Assembly (NCBI RefSeq): GCF_000445445.1
Contig: NZ_ASXP01000002.1
Span: 945,001-1,009,000, forward strand
Origin: Sporomusa ovata DSM 2662
GTDB taxonomy: Bacteria > Bacillota > Negativicutes > Sporomusales > Sporomusaceae
DNA length: 64,000 nt
Direction of reading: 5' to 3'
Shown here: piece after piece, positions 33,750-43,373 of the stretch
How positions within the stretch are numbered: the stretch's first letter is position 1
How the letters are laid out: every line of letters starts with the position of its first letter
Notes under the pieces: generated by a model
Database searches by the model: none
Seen by the model: only the letters and a program-made list of their open reading frames with translations
Told to the model about the DNA's origin: nothing
Program-made: the position numbers and the translations under genes

Positions 33750-33915
33750 TTATGAATAATATGCGGCTGTAGACAGCAGGTTTATGTAAAAGTTTGATGA
33801 AACTTTCCTGCCGAGGCCGGAGAATTGCAAGATATAACTACTAACTAGTTATTATGCGGCCTCCGGTGTTTACACCGTGGGTCGCTTTTTGGTTTCAAGA
33901 ATACTTGTTTAAGGA
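33750..33915 (+). promoter_or_regulatory. L10 leader RNA (rplJL operon control)
   Basis: The 221-base gap between rplA and rplJ holds a structured leader. GAGGCCGGAG near 33813 can pair with CGGCCTCCGG near 33857, and a small CGGTGTTTACACCG hairpin (33864-33877) precedes GGGTCGCTTTTTGG. Position and layout match the Firmicute L10 leader to which L10(L12)4 binds for autorepression. Boundaries are approximate. Confidence 0.72.
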
Positions 33916-33927
33916 GGTGTAATCTAA

Positions 33928-34458
33928 ATGGCTGTAACTCAAGAAAAACTGCAGACGGTTGCTGGGATTAAAGAAAAGCTCAGTACGACCAAAGGTGCTG
34001 TTTTAACTAATTACCGTGGTTTGACTGTGGCACAGGATACCAAGCTTCGCCGTCAATTACGGGAAGCTGGCGTGGAATACCGTGTATTCAAAAATACCAT
34101 GACACGCATTGCTGCCAAAGAAGCTGGTATTGAAGGTCTTGATCCTTATCTGGAAGGCCCGACTGCTATTGCTATGTCTTACACTGATCCGGTAGCCCCA
34201 GCTAAAGTCATTGCTGACTTTGTAAAAGAGAATAAGTTGCAAGCTCTGGAAGTAAAAGCTGGTTTGGTTGAAGGAAAAGTGATTGATGCTGACAGTGTTA
34301 AAGCTCTAGCCAGTTTGCCGGCACGGGAAGTTCTTATTGCTCAAGTGCTGGCTGGCATGCAGGCTCCTATTGCCGGTTTTGTCAACGTACTTTCTGGTTC
34401 GCTGCGCAACCTGGTGTATGCGCTTGAAGCTGTTCGTAAACAAAAAGAATCCGCTTAA
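33928..34458 (+). CDS. rplJ: ribosomal protein L10
   Basis: Base of the L7/L12 stalk. The 176-residue protein has the rRNA-binding N-terminal domain (TKGAVLTNYRGLTVAQDTKL near 20-39 and FKNTMTRIAAKEAG near 55) and a C-terminal helix (LRNLVYALEAVRKQKES) that carries L12 dimers. TTAAGGAGGTGTAAT precedes the ATG. It is the predicted ligand of the leader upstream. Confidence 0.97.
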   Translation: MAVTQEKLQTVAGIKEKLSTTKGAVLTNYRGLTVAQDTKLRRQLREAGVEYRVFKNTMTRIAAKEAGIEGLDPYLEGPTAIAMSYTDPVAPAKVIADFVKENKLQALEVKAGLVEGKVIDADSVKALASLPAREVLIAQVLAGMQAPIAGFVNVLSGSLRNLVYALEAVRKQKESA

Positions 34459-34536
34459 GCGAGGATCTTGTAAACAAATTGATTTGATTGTTGCCTAAAA
34501 AAATATTTTAATGAAAGTTTATGGAGGAATAGTAAA

Positions 34537-34908
34537 ATGACTAAAGAACAAATTATGGAAGCTATTGAGCAAATGACTGTGCTCGAACTTTCCGAACTAG
34601 TAAAAGCGCTTGAAGAAAAATTTGGTGTATCTGCTGCTGCTCCTGTAGCTGTAGCTGCTGCTCCTGCTGCCGGGGCTGCTGCCGCTGCTGCAGAACAAAG
34701 CGAGTTTGACGTAATTTTAACCAGCGCTGGTGCAAGCAAAATTAATGTTATTAAAGTGGTTCGCGAAGTTACCGGTCTTGGCCTCAAAGAAGCTAAAGAA
34801 CTTGTTGACGGCGCTCCTAAAGCCATTAAAGAGAAAATCTCCAAGGCTGATGCTGACGCTCTTAAAGCAAAACTTGAAGAAGCTGGCGCAACTGTCGAAG
34901 TTAAGTAA
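34537..34908 (+). CDS. rplL: ribosomal protein L7/L12
   Basis: Flexible stalk protein that recruits translation GTPases. The 123-residue protein has an N-terminal dimer domain (1-32), a long Ala-rich hinge (about 35-56) and the globular C-terminal domain (EFDVILTSAGASKINVIKVV, LGLKEAKELVDGAPK). TATGGAGGAATAG precedes the ATG. A strong terminator follows. Confidence 0.97.
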   Translation: MTKEQIMEAIEQMTVLELSELVKALEEKFGVSAAAPVAVAAAPAAGAAAAAAEQSEFDVILTSAGASKINVIKVVREVTGLGLKEAKELVDGAPKAIKEKISKADADALKAKLEEAGATVEVK

Positions 34909-34924
34909 TTTAAGCTTAATAAAG

Positions 34925-34954
34925 AAAGGAGCACCTACCGGTGCTCCTTTTTTC
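34925..34954 (+). terminator. rplJL terminator
   Basis: AAAGGAGCACC and GGTGCTCCTTT pair around TACC, followed by TTT. It cuts the ribosomal genes from rpoB, probably with partial read-through as in other bacteria. Confidence 0.9.
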
Positions 34955-34988
34955 AATTGAAAAACTATACATATAAGGGTAATACTTC

Positions 34989-35017
34989 TTGACATAGTAA
35001 AAGTTACGTGATAACAT
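34989..35017 (+). promoter_or_regulatory. possible rpoBC promoter
   Basis: TTGACA (34989-34994) and TAACAT (35012-35017), spacer 17, lie just after the rplL terminator and about 290 bases before rpoB. It is the only good -35 in the gap 34909-35301. Confidence 0.5.
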
Positions 35018-35141
35018 TATATATTGCCGTACATATTTATTTTACTGAGTATTAGCAGAATCATAACAAAACCTTGTATAAATTATGGAATGGCAGGAAA
35101 TAGTAATATAATGGAGGATGAATCGTTTTTCATCGAAAAAA

Positions 35142-35184
35142 AAGGCAAGGTCCTTACCCAAAATGAAAAGAACCTTGCTTTGTT
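35142..35184 (+). terminator. hairpin with T-rich tail in the rpoB leader
   Basis: GGCAAGGTCCTT and AAGAACCTTGC pair around a 14-base loop, followed by TTTGTTTTG. It may attenuate transcription into rpoB. The small reading frame across it (35024-35218) lacks a ribosome site and is not annotated. Confidence 0.55.
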
Positions 35185-35301
35185 TTGTATTTATTTAATC
35201 ATTCATTTGTCGGCTTAGTATTTGCGAAATATCGCTTGCTTATGTGTAAGCTGCGAATAATGCAATAGGCCAGGCAAAATGGCTAAGGGGTGAATGGGTT
35301 A

Positions 35302-38300
35302 ATGTTTAATCCTGTTCCGGTGGGCAAAAGATTCAGGTATAGTTATGCCAAAATTAAAGAAGTGCTGGACATGCCCAACCTTATTGAAATTCAAAAGAAT
35401 TCGTATCGTTGGTTTCTTAAGGAAGGTTTACAAGAGATATTTCATGATATCTCTCCAATCCAGGACTTTACCGGCAACCTGATTCTATCGTTTGAAAATT
35501 TTACACTGGGCGAACCTAAGTATGATGTTGAGGAATGTAAAGAGCGGGATGTTACCTATGCCGCTCCACTTCGTGTTAGTGTTCGGCTATACAACAAAGA
35601 AACACAGGAAATAAAAGAGCAAGAAGTATTTATGGGCGATTTTCCGCTCATGACCGACAACGGTACATTTATCATTAATGGTGCTGAACGGGTTATTGTC
35701 AGCCAATTAGTGCGTTCACCCGGCGTATATTATGGTGAGAGCATTGATGCTACAGGTAAGAAACTGTATAATGCGACGGTAATTCCTAATCGTGGCGCCT
35801 GGCTGGAACTTGAGACTGACGCCAATGATGTTATATCTGTTCGTGTCGATCGCACCCGTAAGTTACCAGTAACTGTCCTGATCCGTTCATTAGGCTATGT
35901 ATCTAATGGCGTAATTTCTGAACTCTTTAATGAGGATGTTCGCATTCGGGCGACACTGGAACGAGACAACACAGATTCACGGGAAGAGGCTCTTGTTGAA
36001 ATCTACAAGCGATTGCGTCCCGGTGAACCGCCAACGGTAGACAATGCTGCACAATTGCTGGAAACGTTATTTTTTGATCCCAAGCGCTATGACTTGGCTA
36101 CTGTAGGGCGCTATAAACTTGGCAAAAAGTTAGGGTGGCGTCGCCGTCTGTTAGGAAAAGTTCTTGCTCAGCCGTTGGTGGATAAAGAAACTGGCGAAAT
36201 TGTAGTAGATGAAAATACACAAGTAGATGAGGACGTTCTTAATAAGATCGCTGCTGCTAACATTTTTGACGATGTGGGTCTGAAGGAAGCCTGGATTAAA
36301 CAAAAAGATGGTACATCGGTAAAATTGCTGCTTAATACAGTATTGCCATTTACGCATCGTACCATTACGAAAGAAGATATTATTGCTTCCATCAGCTATC
36401 TTCTTAACTTAACAGAAGGTCATGGAACTACTGATGACATTGACCATTTAGGTAATCGCCGACTGCGCTCGGTAGGCGAACTTTTGCAAAACCAGTTCCG
36501 TATTGGTTTGTCCCGGATGGAACGGGTAGTTAAAGAACGTATGACTATTCAGGATATTGATGTAATTACGCCGCAGGCGCTCATAAATATCCGGCCAGTG
36601 GTTGCTGCCATAAAAGAATTTTTTGGCTCCAGTCAATTATCTCAGTTTATGGATCAAACCAACCCGCTGGCTGAACTTACTCATAAACGACGTCTCAGCG
36701 CCCTTGGCCCTGGTGGCCTTAGCCGGGAACGTGCTGGTTTTGAGGTTCGTGACGTCCACCATTCCCACTATGGTCGGATGTGCCCGATTGAGACACCTGA
36801 AGGTCCGAACATCGGCCTTATCGGTTCGCTTTCCACTTTTGGACGAATTAATGAATTCGGTTTTATTGAGACACCATACCGTAAAGTCAACAAACAAGAG
36901 CATCGGGTAACAGAAGAAGTATACTATTTGACGGCTGACGAAGAAGATGAAATGATTGTTGCCCAGGCTAATGATGTTTTAGACGAAAATGGCTGGTTTG
37001 TGGAGCCGCGTGTTACCTGTCGCTACAGAAATGAAATATTGGTAGTTCCAGCTGAAAAAGTTGACTATATGGACGTATCGCCTAAACAAGTAGTATCTAT
37101 TGCTACTGCCATGATACCTTTCCTGGAAAACGATGATGCTAACAGAGCATTGATGGGGGCAAATATGCAGCGGCAGGCCGTACCGCTTCTTAGAACGCAG
37201 GCACCACTTGTTGGTACTGGCATGGAATATAAAGCCGCCCGTGATTCCGGGGTTGTAATTTTGGCAAAAAATGCGGGCGTTGTTGAAAAAGTAACAGCCA
37301 CAGAAATCCATATTCGTACCGAAAAGGGAGCGCTTGATACCTATAAGTTACTTAAATACCTGCGTTCCAACCAAGGAACATGCATAAATCAAAAACCCAT
37401 CGTATATAAGAACGATACTATCGTTAAAGGGCAAGTGCTTGCTGATGGACCGGCCACCGATAACGGCGAACTGGCCTTAGGCTTTAATGTGCTGGTAGCC
37501 TTTATGCCTTGGGAAGGCTACAATTACGAAGATGCTATTCTCCTAAGCCAGGACTTAACAAAAGCCGATGTATTTACCTCTATACATATTGAAGAATATG
37601 AATGTGATGCCCGTGATACTAAGCTTGGTCCTGAAGAAATTACCCGTGACATTCCAAACGTTGCCGAAGACGTACTGCGTGATCTTGATGACCGCGGCAT
37701 AATCCGTGTTGGCGCAGAAGTGCGTCCTGGGGATATTCTGGTTGGTAAAGTAACACCAAAAGGCGAAACGGAACTGACTGCCGAAGAACGATTATTACGG
37801 GCCATTTTTGGTGAGAAAGCCCGCGAGGTTCGTGATACCTCACTTAGAGTACCGCATGGCGAAGCAGGTAAGATTGTTGATGTAAAGGTCTTTACCCGTG
37901 AAAATGGCGACGAATTGCCACCAGGTGTAAACCAGCTGGTACGTTGCTATATTGCCCAAAAACGTAAAATCTCTGAAGGTGACAAAATGGCCGGTCGTCA
38001 CGGCAACAAAGGTGTCGTTTCCCGGATAATGCCGAAGGAGGATATGCCTTTCCTGCCTGATGGCACACCTGTTCAAATCGTATTAAACCCACTAGGCGTA
38101 CCATCGCGTATGAATATTGGTCAGGTACTTGAAACTCACTTAGGTCGTGCTGCTGCTGCTATTGGCATGCAGATTAAGCTGGGCGATCCGACCGTAGCTG
38201 ACAGGCTGAAAGCGGTCAACTATGATTTCGACAAACATGGAATGCCTAAGCCGGATAAGGCAGGTATTCATTTGGCTGTACCAGTATTTGATGGCGCCAC

Positions 38301-39102
38301 TGAGACTGACGTTATTAACACATTAAAAGCAGCAGGTTTATCAGAAGATGGCAAAACCGAACTGTTTGACGGCAGAACAGGTGAACCATTTGATAATCAT
38401 GTTACTGTTGGTTACGTGTATATGCTCAAACTGCATCACTTGGTTGATGATAAAATTCATGCCCGTTCGACTGGTCCGTACTCGCTTGTAACGCAACAGC
38501 CGCTTGGTGGTAAAGCACAGTTTGGCGGTCAGCGCTTCGGTGAGATGGAAGTGTGGGCATTGGAAGCATATGGATCCGCCTATACTCTGCAAGAATTACT
38601 AACTGTCAAGTCTGACGATGTTGTTGGTCGTGTAAAAACCTATGAGGCCATTGTAAAAGGCGAAAATATACCTGAACCAGGTGTGCCTGAATCCTTCAAG
38701 GTACTGATCAAAGAACTCCAGAGTATCGGTCTTGATATTAAGATACTGACAGAAGATGACCAAGAAATTATGATTCGTGACACAGACGAAGACATCAATG
38801 AAACAGCTAAAGAATTAGAATTGAATATTGGCGATGACATGCCGAAAGCCTCACTTGAACGCAAAAAGACGGATTTTGAGGCGGATATGGTTGACGAACT
38901 AGAAGCAAATGATGACATCGAACCGCTGGAAGAAGAACTTGATATTATTGCTGAGATTGGTGAAATGGAGCCTGATGCGGCTCAAAGATCCCATGAAGAT
39001 GAATTTGATTTGCAGTCCTCTGCAAGCAATGCTGCGAAGCTCAAGGAAAATGCTAAAAAGTCTACTTCCCATGAAGATTTGGAAGAAGTCCTAGAAGACT
39101 AG
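35302..39102 (+). CDS. rpoB: RNA polymerase subunit beta
   Basis: Catalytic core subunit. I choose ATG 35302 (AAGGGGTG upstream) over GTG 35290, giving 1266 residues. The rifampicin pocket is wild-type (GSSQLSQFMDQTNPLAELTH near 440-459, then KRRLSALGPGG). The catalytic loop GDKMAGRHGNKGVVSR is near 893-908 and the C-terminal GGQRFGEMEVWALEAYGS is intact. After the conserved end at about residue 1180 there is an acidic tail of some 80 residues rich in Glu and Asp, absent from Bacillus RpoB. rpoC follows after 33 bases. Confidence 0.97.
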   Translation: MFNPVPVGKRFRYSYAKIKEVLDMPNLIEIQKNSYRWFLKEGLQEIFHDISPIQDFTGNLILSFENFTLGEPKYDVEECKERDVTYAAPLRVSVRLYNKETQEIKEQEVFMGDFPLMTDNGTFIINGAERVIVSQLVRSPGVYYGESIDATGKKLYNATVIPNRGAWLELETDANDVISVRVDRTRKLPVTVLIRSLGYVSNGVISELFNEDVRIRATLERDNTDSREEALVEIYKRLRPGEPPTVDNAAQLLETLFFDPKRYDLATVGRYKLGKKLGWRRRLLGKVLAQPLVDKETGEIVVDENTQVDEDVLNKIAAANIFDDVGLKEAWIKQKDGTSVKLLLNTVLPFTHRTITKEDIIASISYLLNLTEGHGTTDDIDHLGNRRLRSVGELLQNQFRIGLSRMERVVKERMTIQDIDVITPQALINIRPVVAAIKEFFGSSQLSQFMDQTNPLAELTHKRRLSALGPGGLSRERAGFEVRDVHHSHYGRMCPIETPEGPNIGLIGSLSTFGRINEFGFIETPYRKVNKQEHRVTEEVYYLTADEEDEMIVAQANDVLDENGWFVEPRVTCRYRNEILVVPAEKVDYMDVSPKQVVSIATAMIPFLENDDANRALMGANMQRQAVPLLRTQAPLVGTGMEYKAARDSGVVILAKNAGVVEKVTATEIHIRTEKGALDTYKLLKYLRSNQGTCINQKPIVYKNDTIVKGQVLADGPATDNGELALGFNVLVAFMPWEGYNYEDAILLSQDLTKADVFTSIHIEEYECDARDTKLGPEEITRDIPNVAEDVLRDLDDRGIIRVGAEVRPGDILVGKVTPKGETELTAEERLLRAIFGEKAREVRDTSLRVPHGEAGKIVDVKVFTRENGDELPPGVNQLVRCYIAQKRKISEGDKMAGRHGNKGVVSRIMPKEDMPFLPDGTPVQIVLNPLGVPSRMNIGQVLETHLGRAAAAIGMQIKLGDPTVADRLKAVNYDFDKHGMPKPDKAGIHLAVPVFDGATETDVINTLKAAGLSEDGKTELFDGRTGEPFDNHVTVGYVYMLKLHHLVDDKIHARSTGPYSLVTQQPLGGKAQFGGQRFGEMEVWALEAYGSAYTLQELLTVKSDDVVGRVKTYEAIVKGENIPEPGVPESFKVLIKELQSIGLDIKILTEDDQEIMIRDTDEDINETAKELELNIGDDMPKASLERKKTDFEADMVDELEANDDIEPLEEELDIIAEIGEMEPDAAQRSHEDEFDLQSSASNAAKLKENAKKSTSHEDLEEVLED

Positions 39103-39135
39103 GATTTAGACTAGTTAGAAGGGAGCGATAACCCC

Positions 39136-42100
39136 TTGTTAGACGTAAATAATTTTGATTCAATGCGTATTGGTCTGGCATCACCGGAGCAAATTCTTAA
39201 GTGGTCGCACGGTGAAGTTAAAAAACCAGAAACCATTAATTACCGTACGCTAAAACCCGAACGAGAGGGTTTGTTCTGTGAAAAGATTTTTGGGCCAACC
39301 CGGGATTGGGAATGTCATTGCGGTAAGTATAAGCGGATTCGTTATAAAGGTATTATTTGTGATCGATGTGGCGTAGAAGTAACCCGCTCCAAAGTCCGGC
39401 GTGACCGGATGGGGCATATTGAGCTGGCTGCACCAGTCTCCCATATCTGGTATTTTAAAGGTATACCCAGCAGGATGGGACTCATTTTGGACGTCTCGCC
39501 ACGTTCACTGGAAAAAGTCTTATATTTTGCTTCCTATATTGTGCTTGATCCAGGCGATACGCCGCTGATGAAAAAACAACTTTTAAACGAAAATGAGTAC
39601 CGGGAACACCGCGATAAATATGGCAGTGCATTCAAGGTTGGCATGGGTGCGGAAGCTGTCAAAAAGCTGCTGGAAGAACTTGATTTAGAAAAGATGAGCC
39701 GAGAACTCCGTCAGGAACTAAAAGAAGTAAGCGGACAGCGTAAAATCCGGGCGATTAGACGTTTGGAGGTTACAGAAGCCTTTCGAAAATCAGGAAATAA
39801 CCCAGCCTGGATGATTATGGACGTAGTACCTGTTATTCCGCCGGAATTGCGCCCCATGGTTCAATTGGACGGCGGACGGTTTGCCACTTCAGACTTAAAT
39901 GACCTGTATCGCCGGGTAATTAACCGCAATAACCGCCTAAAGAGACTGTTAGATTTAGGTGCACCTGATATCATCGTGCGTAACGAAAAACGCATGTTGC
40001 AAGAAGCTGTGGATGCGCTTATCGACAATGGACGACGTGGGCGTCCTGTCACCGGGCCTGGTAATCGTCCGTTAAAATCTTTGAGTGATATGCTTAAAGG
40101 TAAGCAAGGGCGGTTTAGGCAGAACCTTTTGGGCAAACGGGTGGATTATTCTGGACGCTCGGTTATCGTAGTTGGTCCGGAACTTAAGTTGCACCAATGC
40201 GGACTGCCTAAAGAAATGGCGTTGGAACTGTTTAAACCTTTTGTTATGAAAAAGCTGGTTAATGCCGGCCATGCTCATAATATTAAAAGTGCTAAACGGA
40301 TGGTGGAAAGGGTTCGTCCTGAGGTATGGGATGTACTGGAAGAGGTCATCAAAGAACATCCAGTACTCCTAAACCGTGCGCCGACCCTGCACAGACTTGG
40401 TATTCAGGCATTCGAACCGGTATTGTCCGAAGGGCGGGCTATTAAAATTCATCCTTTGGTATGTACTGCCTATAATGCGGACTTTGATGGCGACCAAATG
40501 GCCGTGCACGTACCACTTTCAGCCGAGGCCCAAGCCGAGGCACGCATGCTGATGCTGTCAGCGCATAATATCTTATCCACCAAAGATGGCAGGCCGGTAG
40601 CTACGCCTACTCAGGATATGGTACTGGGTGCTTACTATTTAACGATTGAAAAAGAACCTGAAGATGGTAAAATCAGAGCGTTTTCAAGCTTAAACGAAGG
40701 ATTACTAGCTTATCAGCATAAGGTGCTGGGGTTACACGAAAAAATAAAAATGCGTTTAGACGGTTATGGCTTGGTACATACCACCTTAGGTCGAGTGATT
40801 TTTAATGAGGTATTGCCGCCAGAGCTCAGGCATTTTTCTAAAGAGGACGATGGCTGGCATTTAGGTAAGATAATGGATAAAAAGCAGCTTGGTAAATTAG
40901 TTGCTGACTCCTACCAAACCTTTGGTAATGCCAAAACAGCAGTTGTATTAGATGCTGTAAAACGTCTTGGTTTCTCGTTTGCCTGTCGCGCCGGTATAAC
41001 CATAGCGATTTCAGATATCAAGATTCCAGCTGCCAAGAAAGAAATTTTGACGACGGCTGAGATAAAGGTTGACACCATTGATAAACAGTATCGTCGCGGC
41101 TTGATTACTGATGATGAGCGCTATAAAAAGACGATTGATCTTTGGACCAAGGCTACTGATGATGTTACCACAGCGCTCATGAACAGCCTGGATCGCTTTA
41201 ATCCGGTATATATGATGGCTAACTCCGGTGCCCGTGGTAATATTCAGCAGATACGTCAGTTGGCTGGTATGCGGGGTCTTATGGCCGATCCTTCCGGACG
41301 AATCATTGACTTGCCGATTAAAGCTAATTTCCGTGAAGGCTTGACCGTGTTAGAGTACTTTATCTCTACTCATGGAGCGCGTAAAGGCTTGGCAGATACT
41401 GCACTTAGGACAGCTGACTCCGGCTACCTTACCCGTCGGCTTGTTGATGTCGCCCAAGACGTTATCGTTCGGGAAGAAGATTGCGATGTTGTCGGACTTA
41501 ACCTAGTGCGGGAACGGGCTCGTTTAGCTAAGTCAAGTGCTGGGGCAATTGATATGCTGAAAGATAGCTTGTTAGGCAGAGTTTTGGCTCAGGATGTATT
41601 AGATCCCAAAACATTAGATATCATTTTGACCCACGGAACACTACTTGACGAAGATGCCTTACGCTTAATTGGCGAAAATGGTGTTCCGGAAATTATGATT
41701 GAAGGTCAGGCAGATGAAATAGAAGAAGATGTCGGTCGGGCAGCTGCTGAAACCATTGTTCTTGGTGCACCGGAAGAGAAAGTACGCGCTGCTCTCAAAG
41801 AAGCTATGATTCGCGAGATGCTTGGCAAAAACACAACAGAGGCCATTAAAACCAGGGATGGTGTCGAGCTTGTTCCTGCTGATACGCCGTTTACCGAAGA
41901 GCATATTGAAGCTGTTTTAGCTAGCTCTGTTAAAGAAGTAAAAGTGCGGAATAATAATGTTAGAGGAATTGAAGTTGAGGCTATCACAGAAGGCTCTGGT
42001 GTAATTGAATCACTTAAAGATCGTATCGTCGGCAGGATGGCGGCGGAAGATATTATTGATCCAGCCACCGGTGAGACTATTGTCAAGATTAGCGACCTGA

Positions 42101-43104
42101 TTACGGAAGAATTGGCTGAGAAGGTTGTTAAAGTACGTGATAAGGTTTCCATCCGCTCAGTACTCACTTGCCGTTCCCGTTATGGTGTATGTATTAATTG
42201 CTATGGGCGTAACCTGGGCACAGGCCACATGGTCGATGTCGGTGAGGCTGTCGGTATTATCGCTGCTCAGTCTATCGGTGAACCAGGTACTCAGCTTACA
42301 ATGAGAACGTTTCATACCGGCGGTGTTGCCGGTGACGATATTACCCAGGGCTTGCCGAGGGTAGAAGAATTGTTTGAGGCCCGTAAACCTAAACGTCAGG
42401 CTATTATTACTGAAGTTGACGGTAGGGCGGAAATAAAGGAAATCAAAGGTATGCGCCGAGTTACCATTTATCCGGCAGACGCGTCCCTGGGTGAAGAACG
42501 TGTATACCCAATACCCTATGGCTCACGACTAATTGTCAGTGAAGGTCAAATGGTTGAGGCAGGTGATCGTCTGACTGAGGGTGCCGTTAATCCGCATGAT
42601 ATTTTGCGGGTTAGCGGACTAAAAGCCACGCAACGGTATCTGGTGTACGAAGTTCAAAAAGTATATAAATCCCAAGGTGTTGAAATAAACGATAAACACA
42701 TTGAAGTTATGGTTCGTCAAATGCTCCACAAAGTCAAAGTGGAAGAGGCAGGCGACACCGACCTTCTGCCAAGTGAGTATATTGATTTGAATACCTTTGA
42801 AGAAGAAAATGCTAAGGCTATTGAAGCTGGCGGAGAACCCGCCATTGCCAGACCCATTCTTCTTGGTATTACGAAAGCCTCGCTGGCCACTGATTCCTTC
42901 TTATCTGCGGCTTCCTTCCAGGAGACCACACGCGTGCTCACCGAAGCGGCGATAAAAGGTAAGGTTGATCCACTATTGGGGCTTAAAGAGAATGTTATCA
43001 TTGGTAAACTTGTTCCTGCTGGTACAGGCATGAGTCGTTACCGTAACATTCGATTAAAAAAAGTTGTTTCTGATCAGGTGGAGGAAGAGTTCCCAGTTGA
43101 ATAA
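39136..43104 (+). CDS. rpoC: RNA polymerase subunit beta-prime, enlarged
   Basis: Carries the catalytic Mg site NADFDGDQM (near 449-457). The first zinc site is CHCGKYKRIRYKGIICDRCG near 58-77. The second zinc cluster (CRSRYGVCINCYG near 1014-1026) has its first Cys in EEDCDVVG near 781. The 1322 residues exceed Bacillus RpoC by about 120. The excess lies between residues 800 and 1010, where a 50-residue module (LKD-x3-GR-x2-A-x-D-x2-DP) appears three times in diverged form at about 806, 891 and 957. It starts at TTG with AGAAGGGAGCGA upstream. Confidence 0.97.
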   Translation: MLDVNNFDSMRIGLASPEQILKWSHGEVKKPETINYRTLKPEREGLFCEKIFGPTRDWECHCGKYKRIRYKGIICDRCGVEVTRSKVRRDRMGHIELAAPVSHIWYFKGIPSRMGLILDVSPRSLEKVLYFASYIVLDPGDTPLMKKQLLNENEYREHRDKYGSAFKVGMGAEAVKKLLEELDLEKMSRELRQELKEVSGQRKIRAIRRLEVTEAFRKSGNNPAWMIMDVVPVIPPELRPMVQLDGGRFATSDLNDLYRRVINRNNRLKRLLDLGAPDIIVRNEKRMLQEAVDALIDNGRRGRPVTGPGNRPLKSLSDMLKGKQGRFRQNLLGKRVDYSGRSVIVVGPELKLHQCGLPKEMALELFKPFVMKKLVNAGHAHNIKSAKRMVERVRPEVWDVLEEVIKEHPVLLNRAPTLHRLGIQAFEPVLSEGRAIKIHPLVCTAYNADFDGDQMAVHVPLSAEAQAEARMLMLSAHNILSTKDGRPVATPTQDMVLGAYYLTIEKEPEDGKIRAFSSLNEGLLAYQHKVLGLHEKIKMRLDGYGLVHTTLGRVIFNEVLPPELRHFSKEDDGWHLGKIMDKKQLGKLVADSYQTFGNAKTAVVLDAVKRLGFSFACRAGITIAISDIKIPAAKKEILTTAEIKVDTIDKQYRRGLITDDERYKKTIDLWTKATDDVTTALMNSLDRFNPVYMMANSGARGNIQQIRQLAGMRGLMADPSGRIIDLPIKANFREGLTVLEYFISTHGARKGLADTALRTADSGYLTRRLVDVAQDVIVREEDCDVVGLNLVRERARLAKSSAGAIDMLKDSLLGRVLAQDVLDPKTLDIILTHGTLLDEDALRLIGENGVPEIMIEGQADEIEEDVGRAAAETIVLGAPEEKVRAALKEAMIREMLGKNTTEAIKTRDGVELVPADTPFTEEHIEAVLASSVKEVKVRNNNVRGIEVEAITEGSGVIESLKDRIVGRMAAEDIIDPATGETIVKISDLITEELAEKVVKVRDKVSIRSVLTCRSRYGVCINCYGRNLGTGHMVDVGEAVGIIAAQSIGEPGTQLTMRTFHTGGVAGDDITQGLPRVEELFEARKPKRQAIITEVDGRAEIKEIKGMRRVTIYPADASLGEERVYPIPYGSRLIVSEGQMVEAGDRLTEGAVNPHDILRVSGLKATQRYLVYEVQKVYKSQGVEINDKHIEVMVRQMLHKVKVEEAGDTDLLPSEYIDLNTFEEENAKAIEAGGEPAIARPILLGITKASLATDSFLSAASFQETTRVLTEAAIKGKVDPLLGLKENVIIGKLVPAGTGMSRYRNIRLKKVVSDQVEEEFPVE

Positions 43105-43122
43105 GCATACACATTTCTAACA

Positions 43123-43166
43123 TACTAAAACTGGGGACGGTTTACACTGTTCCCAGTTTTAGTAGT
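43123..43166. terminator. rpoBC terminator, long hairpin
   Basis: TACTAAAACTGGGGA and TTCCCAGTTTTAGTA pair almost perfectly around a loop of about 13. It lies right after rpoC; the T run is inside the stem, so it can work in both directions. Confidence 0.75.
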
Positions 43167-43193
43167 ATGATACACCCGGTATAGTGATAAAAT

Positions 43194-43242
43194 AGAGCCT
43201 ATAATCCTGTAGAATGTTGATTTTACTAGGATTATAGGCTCT
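43194..43242. repeat. 15-bp perfect inverted repeat
   Basis: AGAGCCTATAATCCT (43194-43208) and AGGATTATAGGCTCT (43228-43242) are exact complements around a 19-base loop. No T run follows, so it is not a standard terminator. It sits in tandem with the rpoBC hairpin. Confidence 0.8.
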
Positions 43243-43373
43243 TTGCGTGGCGTCTATCGGGTTCGTCCTAATGGGCGGCAATTATTTTCCAGTCTTTTCT
43301 AAAAAGAATCTAAAAATAGAGGAATATAATTCAAAATATAGTTACAATAAATAAGGTAAAAAAAGGAGAAAAA

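Noticed and set aside
34455..34934. 159-residue minus-strand frame opposite rplL
   Set aside because: Low-complexity Ala/Ser product that mirrors the Ala-rich hinge of L7/L12; an antisense shadow.
35024..35218. 64-residue reading frame between rplL and rpoB
   Set aside because: TTG start without a ribosome site; it spans a terminator-like hairpin and has no protein-like features, so I treat the stretch as leader.
43194..43242. Insertion sequence or MITE ends flanking a mobile element
   Set aside because: The exact inverted repeat encloses only 19 bases and there is no transposase or target duplication, so it is kept as a hairpin of unknown role.
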